From an uncultured Nitrospira sp. (lineage in GTDB: Bacteria > Nitrospirota > Nitrospiria > Nitrospirales > Nitrospiraceae): a DNA stretch of 64,000 nucleotides. Numbering within the stretch: the stretch's first letter is position 1; every line of letters starts with the position of its first letter. The notes below the pieces were generated by a model, which was not told the DNA's origin, did not search any database, and worked only from the letters and a program-made list of their open reading frames with translations. This document shows, one piece after another, positions 51,947-62,204 of the stretch. The position numbers were made by a program, and so were the translations under genes. Location of the stretch: the NCBI GenBank assembly GCA_902500775.1, contig CABVRZ010000017.1:19938-83937 (forward strand), in the 5' to 3' direction.

Positions 51947-53274
51947 TCTTCCCAGGCATCGCTTTGCCGGGATTCGATAGCTACAACAAGAAGCGTACTG
52001 TCGATGCAAATTTCATCGATCATGGCCTGGCTTCGCTCAGCGCGTCGGCCAAAGCCCGAGGGTATAGCGTTGATCTAATCGATCTGCGCATGCTCCGTGA
52101 CTGGACCCATTTCCGAGAAGAAGTGCGCCGGCGGATATCCACAACGGTTTGGGGCGTCACATCCTGGAGCTTGCATTATCCGGATGTCGTCCGGGCGGTG
52201 CGCATTTTGAAGGAAGAAAAAGAGCAGGCTGTCGTCGTGCTGGGTGGCGTGCATGCCACCATTCAAACGCAACAAGTCGCGGCCAACGCACTGATCGATC
52301 ACATCATCAGCCAGGAAGGTGAAATTACATTCGTCAAATTGCTTGATGCCCTGGCCGACGGCAAACGGCCGGATCGCATTCTGATCGGGGAAGGCCCTGT
52401 TCTGGACGAGATTCCCTGGGTCGATCGCGATCTGTTCGATATGACGGGTGAACTAGCCACTCCGATGGTGCCTGGCTTGCCGACGCCGTTCGTCACGACC
52501 AATGCTGGACGCGGATGTCCCTTCAAGTGCAATTTTTGCCAGCCTGCGGAGCGGGCTGTGTTCGGCAATCGCGTCAAGATGCGCAGCCAGCGGAATGTGG
52601 TCGATGAATTGCGCTATCTGAAAGACCGCTTCAAGTTCCGCAGTTGGATGGCGCACGACGATTTGTTTTTCATCAATCACCGGTGGAGCCGCGAGTTTTG
52701 TGAGCAATACAAAGGCGCCGGTTTTACGGAGCCATTTGTCTGCCAGATGCGTGTCGATTTGATGTGCCGGTATCCCGATGTAGTCAAGCAGATGGCGGAG
52801 TCTGGCTTGGCATGGGCCATGATCGGTTTTGAGAGCGGCAGCCAGCGCATTCTGGATCTCTTCCAAAAAGAAACGACCGTAGAAGAAAACCTGCAGGCGG
52901 CTAAGATCTGCAAAGAATATGGTGTCAAGATCTGGGCGAACGTCATGTTTGGCGCGCCGACCGAAACGCCAGCGGAGGTGCTGGAGACGGTCCGGATGGT
53001 GTGGAAAATCGCGCCGGACCATCTCAGCAGCAGCTATTTTACGCCCACGCCTGGCAGTGGCATGGCGGAGGAAGTCGAGAAAAAAGGACTCACGATCGTG
53101 GATCCGTTCAACGGGTCCTGCCGCACGCCGAACAAAGCCAAAATGAAGGATGTCGATTATGAATGGTTGAATAAGGCCATCGAACTGGCCTACCAGGGCG
53201 GCACCGAAGAACAACTAGTGGCGCTTGTCCGGCCACCCGATCACGCAAAGGAGAGGCTATGCGCATCGCATTGA
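51931..53274 (+). CDS. B12-binding radical SAM protein
   Basis: 447 residues from the ATG at 51931 (AGAGGAG upstream). The N-terminal cobalamin-type domain runs to about residue 140 (VWGVTSWSLHYPD, VVVLGGVHAT). The radical SAM domain carries the cluster motif CPFKCNFC (CX3CX2C, near residue 195), MIGFESGSQRILD and ANVMFGAPTETP. Class B relatives perform methylations and other radical chemistry on sugars, lipids or peptides. Here, between an epimerase and glycosyltransferases and near fliC, a glycan-modifying role is plausible. Overlaps the following gene by 16 bases. Confidence 0.88.
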   Translation: MHVTLIFPGIALPGFDSYNKKRTVDANFIDHGLASLSASAKARGYSVDLIDLRMLRDWTHFREEVRRRISTTVWGVTSWSLHYPDVVRAVRILKEEKEQAVVVLGGVHATIQTQQVAANALIDHIISQEGEITFVKLLDALADGKRPDRILIGEGPVLDEIPWVDRDLFDMTGELATPMVPGLPTPFVTTNAGRGCPFKCNFCQPAERAVFGNRVKMRSQRNVVDELRYLKDRFKFRSWMAHDDLFFINHRWSREFCEQYKGAGFTEPFVCQMRVDLMCRYPDVVKQMAESGLAWAMIGFESGSQRILDLFQKETTVEENLQAAKICKEYGVKIWANVMFGAPTETPAEVLETVRMVWKIAPDHLSSSYFTPTPGSGMAEEVEKKGLTIVDPFNGSCRTPNKAKMKDVDYEWLNKAIELAYQGGTEEQLVALVRPPDHAKERLCASH

Positions 53275-56200
53275 TCAATAGCCCGTCGCTTTCGATCCGG
53301 CCCGTAAGCCGGAGCATGGCGGGAGGGCTCGGCTTCGACGGCAATGATTCCATGATATTGCCACCGCTCGAATTGGCCGTGATGGCCGCCACACTTCGAC
53401 AGGCTGGCGAGACAGTGGATTTGATCGACGCCGATCCGCTTCGAATGAGCCCCGCCGATGTCTATTCGCGGCTGGGTGGCCGAAAGTGGGACCTCGTGCT
53501 CGCAACCGTGTCGCTGCCGACGTTGCAGCAGGATGCCGCCTTTCTCGCCGAACTCCGCCGCCGGCGCCTGGCAGACAAGCTTGTCGCGAAAACGCTGGTC
53601 CGCGACCATGCCATCTTGCGGCGGTTGTTGGAGATCAGCACCGCAGATTTCGTGATTCATGGTGAAGCAGACCTCACGATTACCGATCTGGCCTATGGGC
53701 GGATCCGTAGCGGGACGGCATGGCTGGAGCATGAATCGCCGGGTGCTGGCTCCGCGGCGTTCCGTTTCGAGGAAGGTGAACCAGTCAAAGACTTGAATGA
53801 ACTGCCGCTTCCTGCGCGAGATCTGCTGCCCAATGACCGGTATATTTATCCGTTGCTTGGTTCGCCGGTCGCCACATTGCAAACCAGCCGGGGCTGTCCG
53901 TTTCCCTGCGGCTATTACTGTCCATACCCTCTCGTCGAGGGCGTTAAATGGCGGCCGCAAACGGCGGAACGGATTTTCGCCGAGTTGAAAGACATCGTCG
54001 AAGGGCGAGGCATCACGAAAATCTACTTCCGCGATGCCACGTTTACCCTCAATCAGGATCGTGTGGCCACGCTCTGCGATCTGATCGTGTCTGCGGGGTG
54101 GAAGCTTGAGTGGATGTGTGAGACCCGGATCGATTGTTTGGGCGACATGTTGCTCGACAAGATGCGGCAATCCGGCTGTACAGGGTTGCTGGTTGGTGTC
54201 GAAACCGGCGATGAGCGTGTGATGCATTTGCCAGAGGGAAAGAAGGGCGTGACGGTGCCGAAGCTGGCTCACCTCAGGGAGAAAGTGCGGCAATTGGGCA
54301 TCCGGTTGCATTTCCTCTTGATCGTCGGTCTTCCGCAAGAAACCCGTGAGTCGGTGGTGGCGACCTACGACCTGATTCAACGGTACAAGCCAGATACGAT
54401 CGGCGTCACGATCATTACGCCGTACCCCGGTACGCCGCTCCATGAACAGGGACTGCGCGAAGGCTGGATCGACTCTCATGACTGGAAGGATTATGGGGGG
54501 CATCAGGTTCCGATGCATACGCCAAACCTGACGAAGGAGGAGATGGAGACCGGCAAGCGTTTTCTGGAGGAAGGCTTTGCTCTGCTCCAGCGCCGACAGG
54601 TCGGTGGCCATTCCGCGCCGTTGGAAGCATTGGCGAAGACGCATTATGAGACGCTGCTGAGATGGGCATACGGCATGACCCCAGCGATTGCGCAGTTGCG
54701 CGGGCTGCTCTCATCAGCCGATGCGCACGGTTCTGGACAGGGTGAGGGTGCCCCGTCAGCGATATCTTATGCCGGTGCCGCATCGTTGGCCAACCAGCCT
54801 GCGGGCTCCTCGACGGTGAAGTTAAGCGTGATCATGCCCACCTATAATCGGGAAACCATTCTGCGCAAGACACTGCTGGCCTTCGCGTCGCAAACGGCGT
54901 CGCCGGACCAGTTTGAGGTGATTGTCGTCGATGACGGATCGTCGGATGACACATTCCGGATGCTGGAACGGTTCAAGGCCCCGTTTGCGCTTCGGGTGTT
55001 CACCCAACAGCATCAAGGGGCGAATGCTGCGCGGAATTTGGCGATCCGCGAAGCGCAGGGCGAACTTGTATTGATTACGGGCGATGACATGATCCCGGAG
55101 CCGGCGTTCGTGGAAGCGCATCTCAAATTTCATGCGGAGCACCCTGCTGAATTGGACGCGATGCTGGGGTATATCGATTGGTCTCCGGAAATCACGGTCT
55201 CACCGTTCATGCGATTTCTCGTGTCGCCTCACGGGGGGCAGCAGTTCTCATTTCATTTGGCGCAGAACGGCAAGGCAGATTTCAGGCTGTTTTATACGAG
55301 CAACATTTCGCTCAAGCGGAGCTTGCTTGGCAAGCAGGCGACGGTGTTCGATCCAGACTTTACCTATCCGGCTTATGACGATACGGAGCTGGGGTATCGG
55401 CTGTCTAAGCAAGGGATGGAGATTCACTACAATGCCATGGCTACGACGAGCCACCATCATGAGATGACCATTCAGAGCGTGGCAACGCGCCAGCGGCATG
55501 CGGGACGCATGGCGCACGTGTTGGTGAGCAAGCATCCGGAGATCGCGTGGAGGATGCAATTGGGCATGGAAGACGTCGTGAACGCGCCGAGTCAGTACAC
55601 CGAGGAGAATCTGGAGTCGATCCTGGCGGTACTTGCAGAGTTGGAGAAGCCGAGTCTCGGCTTGCTTAAGCAGATTCACGCGAATGGAGCTAGTTACGAC
55701 GTGTTCTATGAGCGGCAAGTGCTGCATCCGCTCTATCATGCCTTACTCCGCACCGCGCATGGATTGGGAGTCCGTGATGCCATGCGAGAGCAAGGCGAAA
55801 GACGGGACGGCTGTCTCTCCGCTTATGCGGTGTCGATTGTGATCCCTGTTTGGAATAAGCTGGAGTTGACAGAGAAATGTTTGTCGAAACTTGCGGAGGT
55901 GACCGAGGGGATTGAGTACGAAGTCATTGTCGTGGACAACCATTCGACAGATGGAACGGCTGAATTTCTGAGCCGGCTCGGCGGAGATGTCCGTATCATC
56001 ACGAACGAGGATAATCTGGGATTTGCCAAGGCTTGCAATCAAGGTGCGGCAGTGGCGCGGGGCAAGTACCTCGTCTTCTTGAATAACGATACGATTCCAT
56101 TGTGCGGCTGGCTGAAAGAGTTAGTGGCAGAAGCGGAGGCGGACCCCAAAGTGGGTATTGTCGGGAGCAAGCTTCTCTATGCCGACGGCACGATCCAGCA

Positions 56201-57443
56201 CGCTGGCGTCCTGTTTATGCGGAGTAGGGTAGCCCCGTATCACCGCTATCGCTTGGCGCCAGCCGATTTGCCAGCAGTCAATCGGCGTTGCGAATTGCAG
56301 TGCGTGACAGCCGCTTGCATGCTGGTCCGGCGTGAATATTTTGAGGAAGCCGGAGGGTTCGACGAGGGATTTCGCAACAGTTTTGAGGACGTAGACCTCT
56401 GTCTCAAAATTCGTAACAAAGGATATCGGGTCGTCTATCAGCCGCGCAGCGTGCTGTATCACCTGGAAAGCCAGACGCCGGGGAGAAAGCTTCACGATGA
56501 GGCGAATGCGCAACGCTTGACCGAGCGGTGGAAGGATCATTGGTGGATCTCAGACGAAGATCTGCATTATTTCACCGATGGCTACAAGTTGCTGAGCAAA
56601 GCCGAAAATGGTGTGATTCGTCAAAGTGTCGTTCCGTTGAGCGATAGCAAAGATCGTGCTGCATGGGCCCATGTTGCCGCCACGCAAGCGGCCGGCCTGA
56701 AGAAGGACTGGCCTTCCGTGCGCCGAGAACTAGCCTTGGTCAACGAGTGGCCAAACGACCGATTCGTGCTGTCATGGGGGGCGGCGGTGGCCGAGCGGTT
56801 GCAAGAGCCGGTCTATCGGGCACAGTTTCTCGCACGGTATGTGGCGTTGGTCGATGAGCCAGCCAAGCGCCTCGAATTGATCCGCATGTTTCTTGAACAA
56901 CACAACCTGTCGGGCGCTGAGGAACATCTGGCAATCTTTCTGTGGGCATCACCCGATCATGGAGAAGGACTGTTGCTCAAAGGCATTCTCAGTATGCAGC
57001 GAGAGCAGTATGAACAAGCGGAGTCTGCATTCAGTTCCGCGCTGCATCAGGGCGCTGAGCGGAGAAAGTGTCTAATGGGAATGGGTATGGCTGCCATGGG
57101 AAGAGCCTACACCCAAGGGGCCTGGGAGCGATTTCTTGAGGTGCTGGTCGAATACCCCGATGATGCCGAGGCGATCCATTGGTTGCTTCGTGCCGGGGCT
57201 GCGCAAAACCGGTGGCTGGAGTTAGGCGAGCACTTGCGTCTGTATGCGACCAGAAATCCAGCGGATCTTGCTGCACGCTTCGCCTTCACCAGTGTCCTGT
57301 TACGGGGTGAGCAAATTGAAGCCGCTCGCAGGGAATATGATGCTCTTTGCAAGGTTGACCCAAGTTATGACGGACTGGCGCAACTTGGCGAGGCAATTGG
57401 CGGAAGGGAAGCGGCTCTTGCCATGGAAGCCGCCTCGACCTAG
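53259..57443 (+). CDS. Radical SAM / double glycosyltransferase / TPR fusion protein
   Basis: 1394 residues. Order: B12-binding-type domain (about 1-150); radical SAM core (about 200-440) whose Cys motif is CPFPCGYYC (C213, C217, C221), CX3CX3C instead of CX3CX2C; first GT2 transferase (from about 520, VKLSVIMPTYNRETILRKTL, DDGSSDD); second GT2 transferase (from about 858, SIVIPVWNKLELTEKCLSKL, NHSTDGT, FLNNDT, SFEDVDLCLKI); then helical repeats of TPR type (about 1190-1380). The ATG follows AAGGAGAGG. One polypeptide would couple radical modification with transfer of sugar to an acceptor. Flagellin is a likely target from context. Confidence 0.85.
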   Translation: MRIALINSPSLSIRPVSRSMAGGLGFDGNDSMILPPLELAVMAATLRQAGETVDLIDADPLRMSPADVYSRLGGRKWDLVLATVSLPTLQQDAAFLAELRRRRLADKLVAKTLVRDHAILRRLLEISTADFVIHGEADLTITDLAYGRIRSGTAWLEHESPGAGSAAFRFEEGEPVKDLNELPLPARDLLPNDRYIYPLLGSPVATLQTSRGCPFPCGYYCPYPLVEGVKWRPQTAERIFAELKDIVEGRGITKIYFRDATFTLNQDRVATLCDLIVSAGWKLEWMCETRIDCLGDMLLDKMRQSGCTGLLVGVETGDERVMHLPEGKKGVTVPKLAHLREKVRQLGIRLHFLLIVGLPQETRESVVATYDLIQRYKPDTIGVTIITPYPGTPLHEQGLREGWIDSHDWKDYGGHQVPMHTPNLTKEEMETGKRFLEEGFALLQRRQVGGHSAPLEALAKTHYETLLRWAYGMTPAIAQLRGLLSSADAHGSGQGEGAPSAISYAGAASLANQPAGSSTVKLSVIMPTYNRETILRKTLLAFASQTASPDQFEVIVVDDGSSDDTFRMLERFKAPFALRVFTQQHQGANAARNLAIREAQGELVLITGDDMIPEPAFVEAHLKFHAEHPAELDAMLGYIDWSPEITVSPFMRFLVSPHGGQQFSFHLAQNGKADFRLFYTSNISLKRSLLGKQATVFDPDFTYPAYDDTELGYRLSKQGMEIHYNAMATTSHHHEMTIQSVATRQRHAGRMAHVLVSKHPEIAWRMQLGMEDVVNAPSQYTEENLESILAVLAELEKPSLGLLKQIHANGASYDVFYERQVLHPLYHALLRTAHGLGVRDAMREQGERRDGCLSAYAVSIVIPVWNKLELTEKCLSKLAEVTEGIEYEVIVVDNHSTDGTAEFLSRLGGDVRIITNEDNLGFAKACNQGAAVARGKYLVFLNNDTIPLCGWLKELVAEAEADPKVGIVGSKLLYADGTIQHAGVLFMRSRVAPYHRYRLAPADLPAVNRRCELQCVTAACMLVRREYFEEAGGFDEGFRNSFEDVDLCLKIRNKGYRVVYQPRSVLYHLESQTPGRKLHDEANAQRLTERWKDHWWISDEDLHYFTDGYKLLSKAENGVIRQSVVPLSDSKDRAAWAHVAATQAAGLKKDWPSVRRELALVNEWPNDRFVLSWGAAVAERLQEPVYRAQFLARYVALVDEPAKRLELIRMFLEQHNLSGAEEHLAIFLWASPDHGEGLLLKGILSMQREQYEQAESAFSSALHQGAERRKCLMGMGMAAMGRAYTQGAWERFLEVLVEYPDDAEAIHWLLRAGAAQNRWLELGEHLRLYATRNPADLAARFAFTSVLLRGEQIEAARREYDALCKVDPSYDGLAQLGEAIGGREAALAMEAAST

Positions 57444-57447
57444 TCCG

Positions 57448-58632
57448 ATGACACAGCGCGTACTCGTGATCCAATTGGCCAGACTCGGGGATCTCGTTCA
57501 AACGAGTCCCGCTGTCACGGCCTTGAAGGACGCTCACGCGAATTGGACGGTTGATCTTCTGTGCCCTGCACACTTGGAGGACATCGGGCGGGCACTTCCT
57601 GGAATTTCTACAGTGGTGACATGGGATGGAGCTGGGTGGAAGCAACGTGCGCTCCAGGCTGAGAAAGAATTCCGACCGGAATATCTCGTTGAGGCCGACA
57701 CCGATATTCGCGCGATCGTGAAAGAGCCTTATGACTGTGCGTTCGTCCTCAACCAACATCCGCGAGCGATCCTGGCCGGTGCACTCCTGGCACGGGATAG
57801 CATGGGAGCAATTTCAGGAGGTCCGCTCGATCAAAAATTATCACCGTGGGCGACCTATGTGCGAAGCGTTGCCAGCGACAAAGGAGACAACCGTGTTCAT
57901 TTGGCCGACGCGTTCTGCGGGATGTGTGGCGTAGCCCCACCGAAAGAGATGATACCTCTGCAAGTTCTCTCCGCATCACTTCCCCCCGATCTTGATGCGA
58001 TCAGGCAATCTGATGAGGCCTGGATCGGACTGCTCGTCGGTGCGGGAGATTCGGAGCGAGTCATTCCGGCCTCGGTCTTGGTTCACCTGATCACCGCCTG
58101 CCTGAAGAGATTCCCACACAGTCGCATTGTGCTACTCGGGAGCAAGCAAGAACAAGAACGAGCTCACTGGATTCAGTCAGAGCTGTCTCCGTCCCTGTTA
58201 GGTCGTGTGTGGGACACCATCGGTCGATTGTCGTTGTCGGAACTGGCTCTTGTGCTCACGCGCTGTCAGGTTGTCATCGGGGCGGACACCGGACCGCTTC
58301 ACCTGGCAGCCGCTGTAGGGACGAAGGTGATTGGTTGGTACTTCGCTCGAGCGAGGCTTCACGAAACGGGGCCTTATGGACCACGCCATTGGGTCTGGCA
58401 AGCAACCGGAGGGGAGGGGCACACTCAGCCGGTAATCATCCCAGATCATTGGCCAATCGATGCGACGATCGCGCTCATGTCGAACGACCAAGTCGAGTCA
58501 GTTCCAGGTTGGTCACTCTGGGAGAGTCATCAAGATTGGTGGGGTGCCTACTATGTTCAGGCTGGTCAGGAAGTGATCGCCCCACTTCAACGAGAACACA
58601 TTTGGAAGGACTTACATCTCGCTGTGGCATGA
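57448..58632 (+). CDS. Glycosyltransferase family 9 (heptosyltransferase-like)
   Basis: 394 residues from the ATG at 57448, four bases after the preceding stop; the ribosome site is weak. The N-terminal RVLVIQLARLGDLVQTSPAV and the C-terminal GADTGPLHLAAAVGTKVIGW are GT9 signatures. These enzymes use ADP-heptose or similar donors. A relative with the same signatures is encoded at 60503. The acceptor is unknown. Confidence 0.87.
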   Translation: MTQRVLVIQLARLGDLVQTSPAVTALKDAHANWTVDLLCPAHLEDIGRALPGISTVVTWDGAGWKQRALQAEKEFRPEYLVEADTDIRAIVKEPYDCAFVLNQHPRAILAGALLARDSMGAISGGPLDQKLSPWATYVRSVASDKGDNRVHLADAFCGMCGVAPPKEMIPLQVLSASLPPDLDAIRQSDEAWIGLLVGAGDSERVIPASVLVHLITACLKRFPHSRIVLLGSKQEQERAHWIQSELSPSLLGRVWDTIGRLSLSELALVLTRCQVVIGADTGPLHLAAAVGTKVIGWYFARARLHETGPYGPRHWVWQATGGEGHTQPVIIPDHWPIDATIALMSNDQVESVPGWSLWESHQDWWGAYYVQAGQEVIAPLQREHIWKDLHLAVA

Positions 58633-58644
58633 GGGAGGAATGCG

Positions 58645-60462
58645 GTGGAGTATCTGAACCACAACATGGAGAGACTTCGCCAGAACGCTCCGGAACTTGC
58701 GGAAGCCGTGCGGCACAGCCTCGGTAGAGTCTTGACGATCGTTCCCTCGCGTGAGGGTTCTCCTTCCGCTACTCATGAAGGGCAATGGGTCCACAGCGCC
58801 TATGATCCAAAGAAAGAGGCTGGGTCATGGGCGGAGCAGCAGCGCAAGGAATGGAAAACTGAAGAGGTGGCTGTAATTCTTGGGGTTGGCCTCCTCTATC
58901 ACGTGGAGGCGCTCGCCCTTGCTCACTCTCCGGATGCCCGAATCGTCGTCGTGGTACCGGATGTGTCCGTGTTGAAAGATGCAATGGGTGCGAGGCCTCT
59001 CGGACCGTGGGTCGACAGGATTCATTGGGTGGCCGGGACGCCGGAGGAAATCGCCACGCAATTGACTGCACAATCTTCCCCATTGCGGTTCTTAACCTAT
59101 GGGCCAGCGGCACGGTTGCATGTGGATGTGCATGAGCGACTGCAGACGAGCCTCAGTCGACTGATGGCTAGAAAAGCGGGAGGTCAACTGCATGTGGCGG
59201 TGGTCGGCCCAATCTATGGAGGATCGCTGCCGATTGCCCAGTATGTCGTATCAGCGTTGAATCAGTTGGGACATCGAGTCAGTTGGCTTGATCACCACGT
59301 TCATCAGAGTAGCTATGAGGCCTTCGGATCCTATCGCGAAGAACGCCATCGCCTGATGCTTCAAAGTCGATTTGCCGACGTGCTCAGTTTGAGCACAATG
59401 GCGCATCTAGCGGAAGATCCACCCGATCTGGTTCTGGCCATTGCCCAAGCTCCATTGGGTTTGGCGGTGTTGCAACACCTGCGCAAGAAGAAGTTTCTGA
59501 CCGCCATGTGGTTCGTGGAGAACTATCGTCATCTGACCTACTGGCAACAGTTGGCGGCGGGATATGATCACTGGTTTGTTATCCAGCAAGGGGGCTGTCT
59601 CGACGCGTTGAAGCGGGCCGGGGCAGCTCACGTGCACTACCTGCCGATGGCGGCAGATCCCACAGTGCATCGTCCAATGACTCTGACAGCGGCGGAGCAC
59701 CGGGAATATGGATCCGATGTCTCGTTTGTCGGTGCTGGTTATGCTAATCGAAGGACGCTCTTGCCACAGTGGCTCTCTCACGAGTGGACGATGAAACTGT
59801 GGGGGAATGAATGGGACGGTGCCGCCGCCCTTTCACGAGTGCTTCAACGCGACGGTGCCAGGATCGATACAGATACCTGCATGAAGGTGTTCAACGCCAC
59901 CGCCGTGAATTTGAATCTGCATTCGTGCTCAGGGACAGGCATGGATCCTCAACCGGACTTTGTGAACCCACGCACGTTTGAATTGGCGGCCTGCGGCGCG
60001 TTTCAGCTCGTGGATGAGAGGACTCTTCTTCCCGATCTGTTTACGTCGGATGAGGTGGAGTCCTTTCGTTGCACCGAAGATGTCTCACCGCTGATCCGGA
60101 GATGGCTCACGGATGCGGAAGGTCGCCGTCGCCATGCTGAGGCGTCGCGTCAACGGGTGTTGCGCGATCATACCTATGGCCACCGTCTACAAGAGCTCCT
60201 TGCCACGGTGGGCATTTCTCAACCCGATCGCATTGGCTCGATCTTGCGGGGAGACCGGCTCACGGCTGGGCTCAAGGAACGAGCCGCTTCCGTGCCGGAG
60301 CTGCTTCCCTTGCTCAATCGTTTTCCAGCTGGGCAACGAGTTGAGTTGAAGGACCTTGCGGCTGATATTCGAGCGCGAGCCTCCGGACGGCAACTGGCTC
60401 GCGAGGAGTTGTTAGTCCTTATGATGGATAGTTACCGAGCCGAAACAAAAGATCTGGTCTAA
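58645..60462 (+). CDS. CgeB-like glycosyltransferase
   Basis: 605 residues from a GTG that follows GAGGGAGGAA. The middle and C-terminal parts match the CgeB/DUF3880 plus Glyco_trans_1_2 layout: AVVGPIYGGSLPIAQYVVSA, FVENYRHLTYWQQL, DVSFVGAGYANRRTLLP, LHSCSGTGMDPQPDFVNPRT and FELAACGAFQLVDE. Such proteins glycosylate spore or flagellar surface proteins in other bacteria. The N-terminal 170 residues are less clear. It lies between two GT9 genes. Confidence 0.82.
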   Translation: MEYLNHNMERLRQNAPELAEAVRHSLGRVLTIVPSREGSPSATHEGQWVHSAYDPKKEAGSWAEQQRKEWKTEEVAVILGVGLLYHVEALALAHSPDARIVVVVPDVSVLKDAMGARPLGPWVDRIHWVAGTPEEIATQLTAQSSPLRFLTYGPAARLHVDVHERLQTSLSRLMARKAGGQLHVAVVGPIYGGSLPIAQYVVSALNQLGHRVSWLDHHVHQSSYEAFGSYREERHRLMLQSRFADVLSLSTMAHLAEDPPDLVLAIAQAPLGLAVLQHLRKKKFLTAMWFVENYRHLTYWQQLAAGYDHWFVIQQGGCLDALKRAGAAHVHYLPMAADPTVHRPMTLTAAEHREYGSDVSFVGAGYANRRTLLPQWLSHEWTMKLWGNEWDGAAALSRVLQRDGARIDTDTCMKVFNATAVNLNLHSCSGTGMDPQPDFVNPRTFELAACGAFQLVDERTLLPDLFTSDEVESFRCTEDVSPLIRRWLTDAEGRRRHAEASRQRVLRDHTYGHRLQELLATVGISQPDRIGSILRGDRLTAGLKERAASVPELLPLLNRFPAGQRVELKDLAADIRARASGRQLAREELLVLMMDSYRAETKDLV

Positions 60463-60502
60463 CGTGAAGCGTGGATCGCGAGGGCAAGATGGGTAAGGTG
60501 CG

Positions 60503-62176
60503 GTGAAACAAGTTCTGATCATTAATGTTACCCGGATGGGCGATCTCGTCCAGATGGGCGCATTGTTGAATCGACTCCAGGAAGAATGGCCTGGAGTTGC
60601 CGTTGATCTTGTGGTGGATCACAGGTTCGCACCCGTCGCGTCGTTACTGACGGGCTTACGTGAGGTGATTGCCTTAGACTTTCACGCGCTCATTGATGAG
60701 AGCCGTGCGCTCGTGAAGGATGTGGTGGCGCTGTACCAAGATGTGGCGGCCTGGGCGAAGCCATTGGCAGAGCGGCGGTACGATCGGATTATCAATCTGA
60801 CGTTCAACAGGCCAAGCGCACTATTGGCCGGATTCATTGGAGCACCCGATATTCGTGGGGCACAAAGCGCATGGGATGGTGGCATGGTCGTCGAGAATCC
60901 CTGGATGGGGTATTTTTGTGATTTCCATCAGTTTCGCCGACTCAATCGGTTCAATCTCGTCGACATCTATGCCCTTGGTGGCAGTGGCCCAGGGACATTT
61001 TCCCCGCTCCGACTGGCTCTCTCTCGTGAGGATCACACGTGGGCGCGGGAAGCCCTGACAGGGGTGACGGGATGGATTGCCGTACAGGCCGGGGCGAGCG
61101 ACAGTATGAAGGCTTGGCGCCCACATCTGTTTGGTCTTGCCTTAGCGAAGATGAGCAAACAATGGCAAGGCGGCATACTCTTCATCGGAAGCCGAGAAGA
61201 GGAAGCAACCATTGCAGAAGTCGTACAGGTTTATCGAGAAGCTGGAGGGGAGAGCCCAGTCAAGAATGTAGCTGGCCGCACAACGTTGAACCAACTCGCC
61301 GGTTTGCTGGCGGAATGTCGACTGTTGCTGACCAACGATACGGGACCGATGCATATCGGGGTGGCGGTTGGGACATCGGTGATCGACCTTTCAGTGGGAC
61401 ATGTCGATTTTCAGGAAACTGGCCCCTATGGGTCTGGTCATTGGGTGGTTCAACCGGAGTTGGACTGTGCTCCCTGTGGGTTCGACCAAGTCTGTGCCCA
61501 TCATGCGTGTAAGGACCGCATCTCACCGGATCTTGTGGCTGATGTCATGTGCCATGTGTTGGATATCGGATCGTGCCCATCACAGGGAATTGGGGCACGG
61601 CTCTACGAGTCTGGAGTGGATGAGGATGGGCTGGGTACCTTTCGCTTGAAGGTAGGAACGGAGTCTCCCGTCACGGCGTGGCATGCCGCATTCTGGCGTC
61701 ACTACTGGTATGAAGCCCATACTGGATCGCGGAGCCGATGTTCTCTTCCCGAGGGCCCGCCTCCCGATGCATCTGAAGTGAATGTCCAGCTGCGGACCCT
61801 GCGGCCTCTTCTCGAGATAGCCTGTAAAAGAGCTGATGAGATTGCGCGTATGGCTCAGCGGGCATCGGTAGATATTCCGCATCTGAAACGGCTTCAGCAC
61901 GAGCAACGAGCTGATCAGGAGCGGTTGCTTCGCATTGGCATGACCACCGAGGCGCTGGCTCCCCTCGCGGCCGCCTTCGGACGTCAAATGCGAAACGACA
62001 ACCTCATCGGGTTGGACCGGCTTGCGAAGCATCAGGCTGGTGCCTATCACATATGGTTGAGGCGTCTGGTAGAGGTCGAGCGGTGTCTGATTGGCACACC
62101 GCCCAGTGATCGGTCTGTCACACCTGGTCATAGGGGAAAGCTGATCGTAGTTGGGTCGGAACGGCACGCGGCATGA
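60503..62176 (+). CDS. Second GT9 glycosyltransferase with C-terminal extension
   Basis: 557 residues from a GTG that follows TAAGGTG. GT9 motifs: QVLIINVTRMGDLVQMGALL and TNDTGPMHIGVAVGTSVIDL. A Cys cluster (DCAPCGFDQVCAHHAC near residue 322) may bind metal or iron. About 170 extra helical residues at the C-terminus are of unknown function. It ends 28 bases before a small unknown gene. Confidence 0.85.
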   Translation: MKQVLIINVTRMGDLVQMGALLNRLQEEWPGVAVDLVVDHRFAPVASLLTGLREVIALDFHALIDESRALVKDVVALYQDVAAWAKPLAERRYDRIINLTFNRPSALLAGFIGAPDIRGAQSAWDGGMVVENPWMGYFCDFHQFRRLNRFNLVDIYALGGSGPGTFSPLRLALSREDHTWAREALTGVTGWIAVQAGASDSMKAWRPHLFGLALAKMSKQWQGGILFIGSREEEATIAEVVQVYREAGGESPVKNVAGRTTLNQLAGLLAECRLLLTNDTGPMHIGVAVGTSVIDLSVGHVDFQETGPYGSGHWVVQPELDCAPCGFDQVCAHHACKDRISPDLVADVMCHVLDIGSCPSQGIGARLYESGVDEDGLGTFRLKVGTESPVTAWHAAFWRHYWYEAHTGSRSRCSLPEGPPPDASEVNVQLRTLRPLLEIACKRADEIARMAQRASVDIPHLKRLQHEQRADQERLLRIGMTTEALAPLAAAFGRQMRNDNLIGLDRLAKHQAGAYHIWLRRLVEVERCLIGTPPSDRSVTPGHRGKLIVVGSERHAA

Positions 62177-62204
62177 ACTGGATGATTGATGGGGGAGACA
62201 ACAT

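Noticed and set aside
53241..54644. 467-codon open frame on the minus strand
   Set aside because: It lies fully opposite the radical SAM part of the fusion gene, has no family features and is explained by codon bias of the sense gene.
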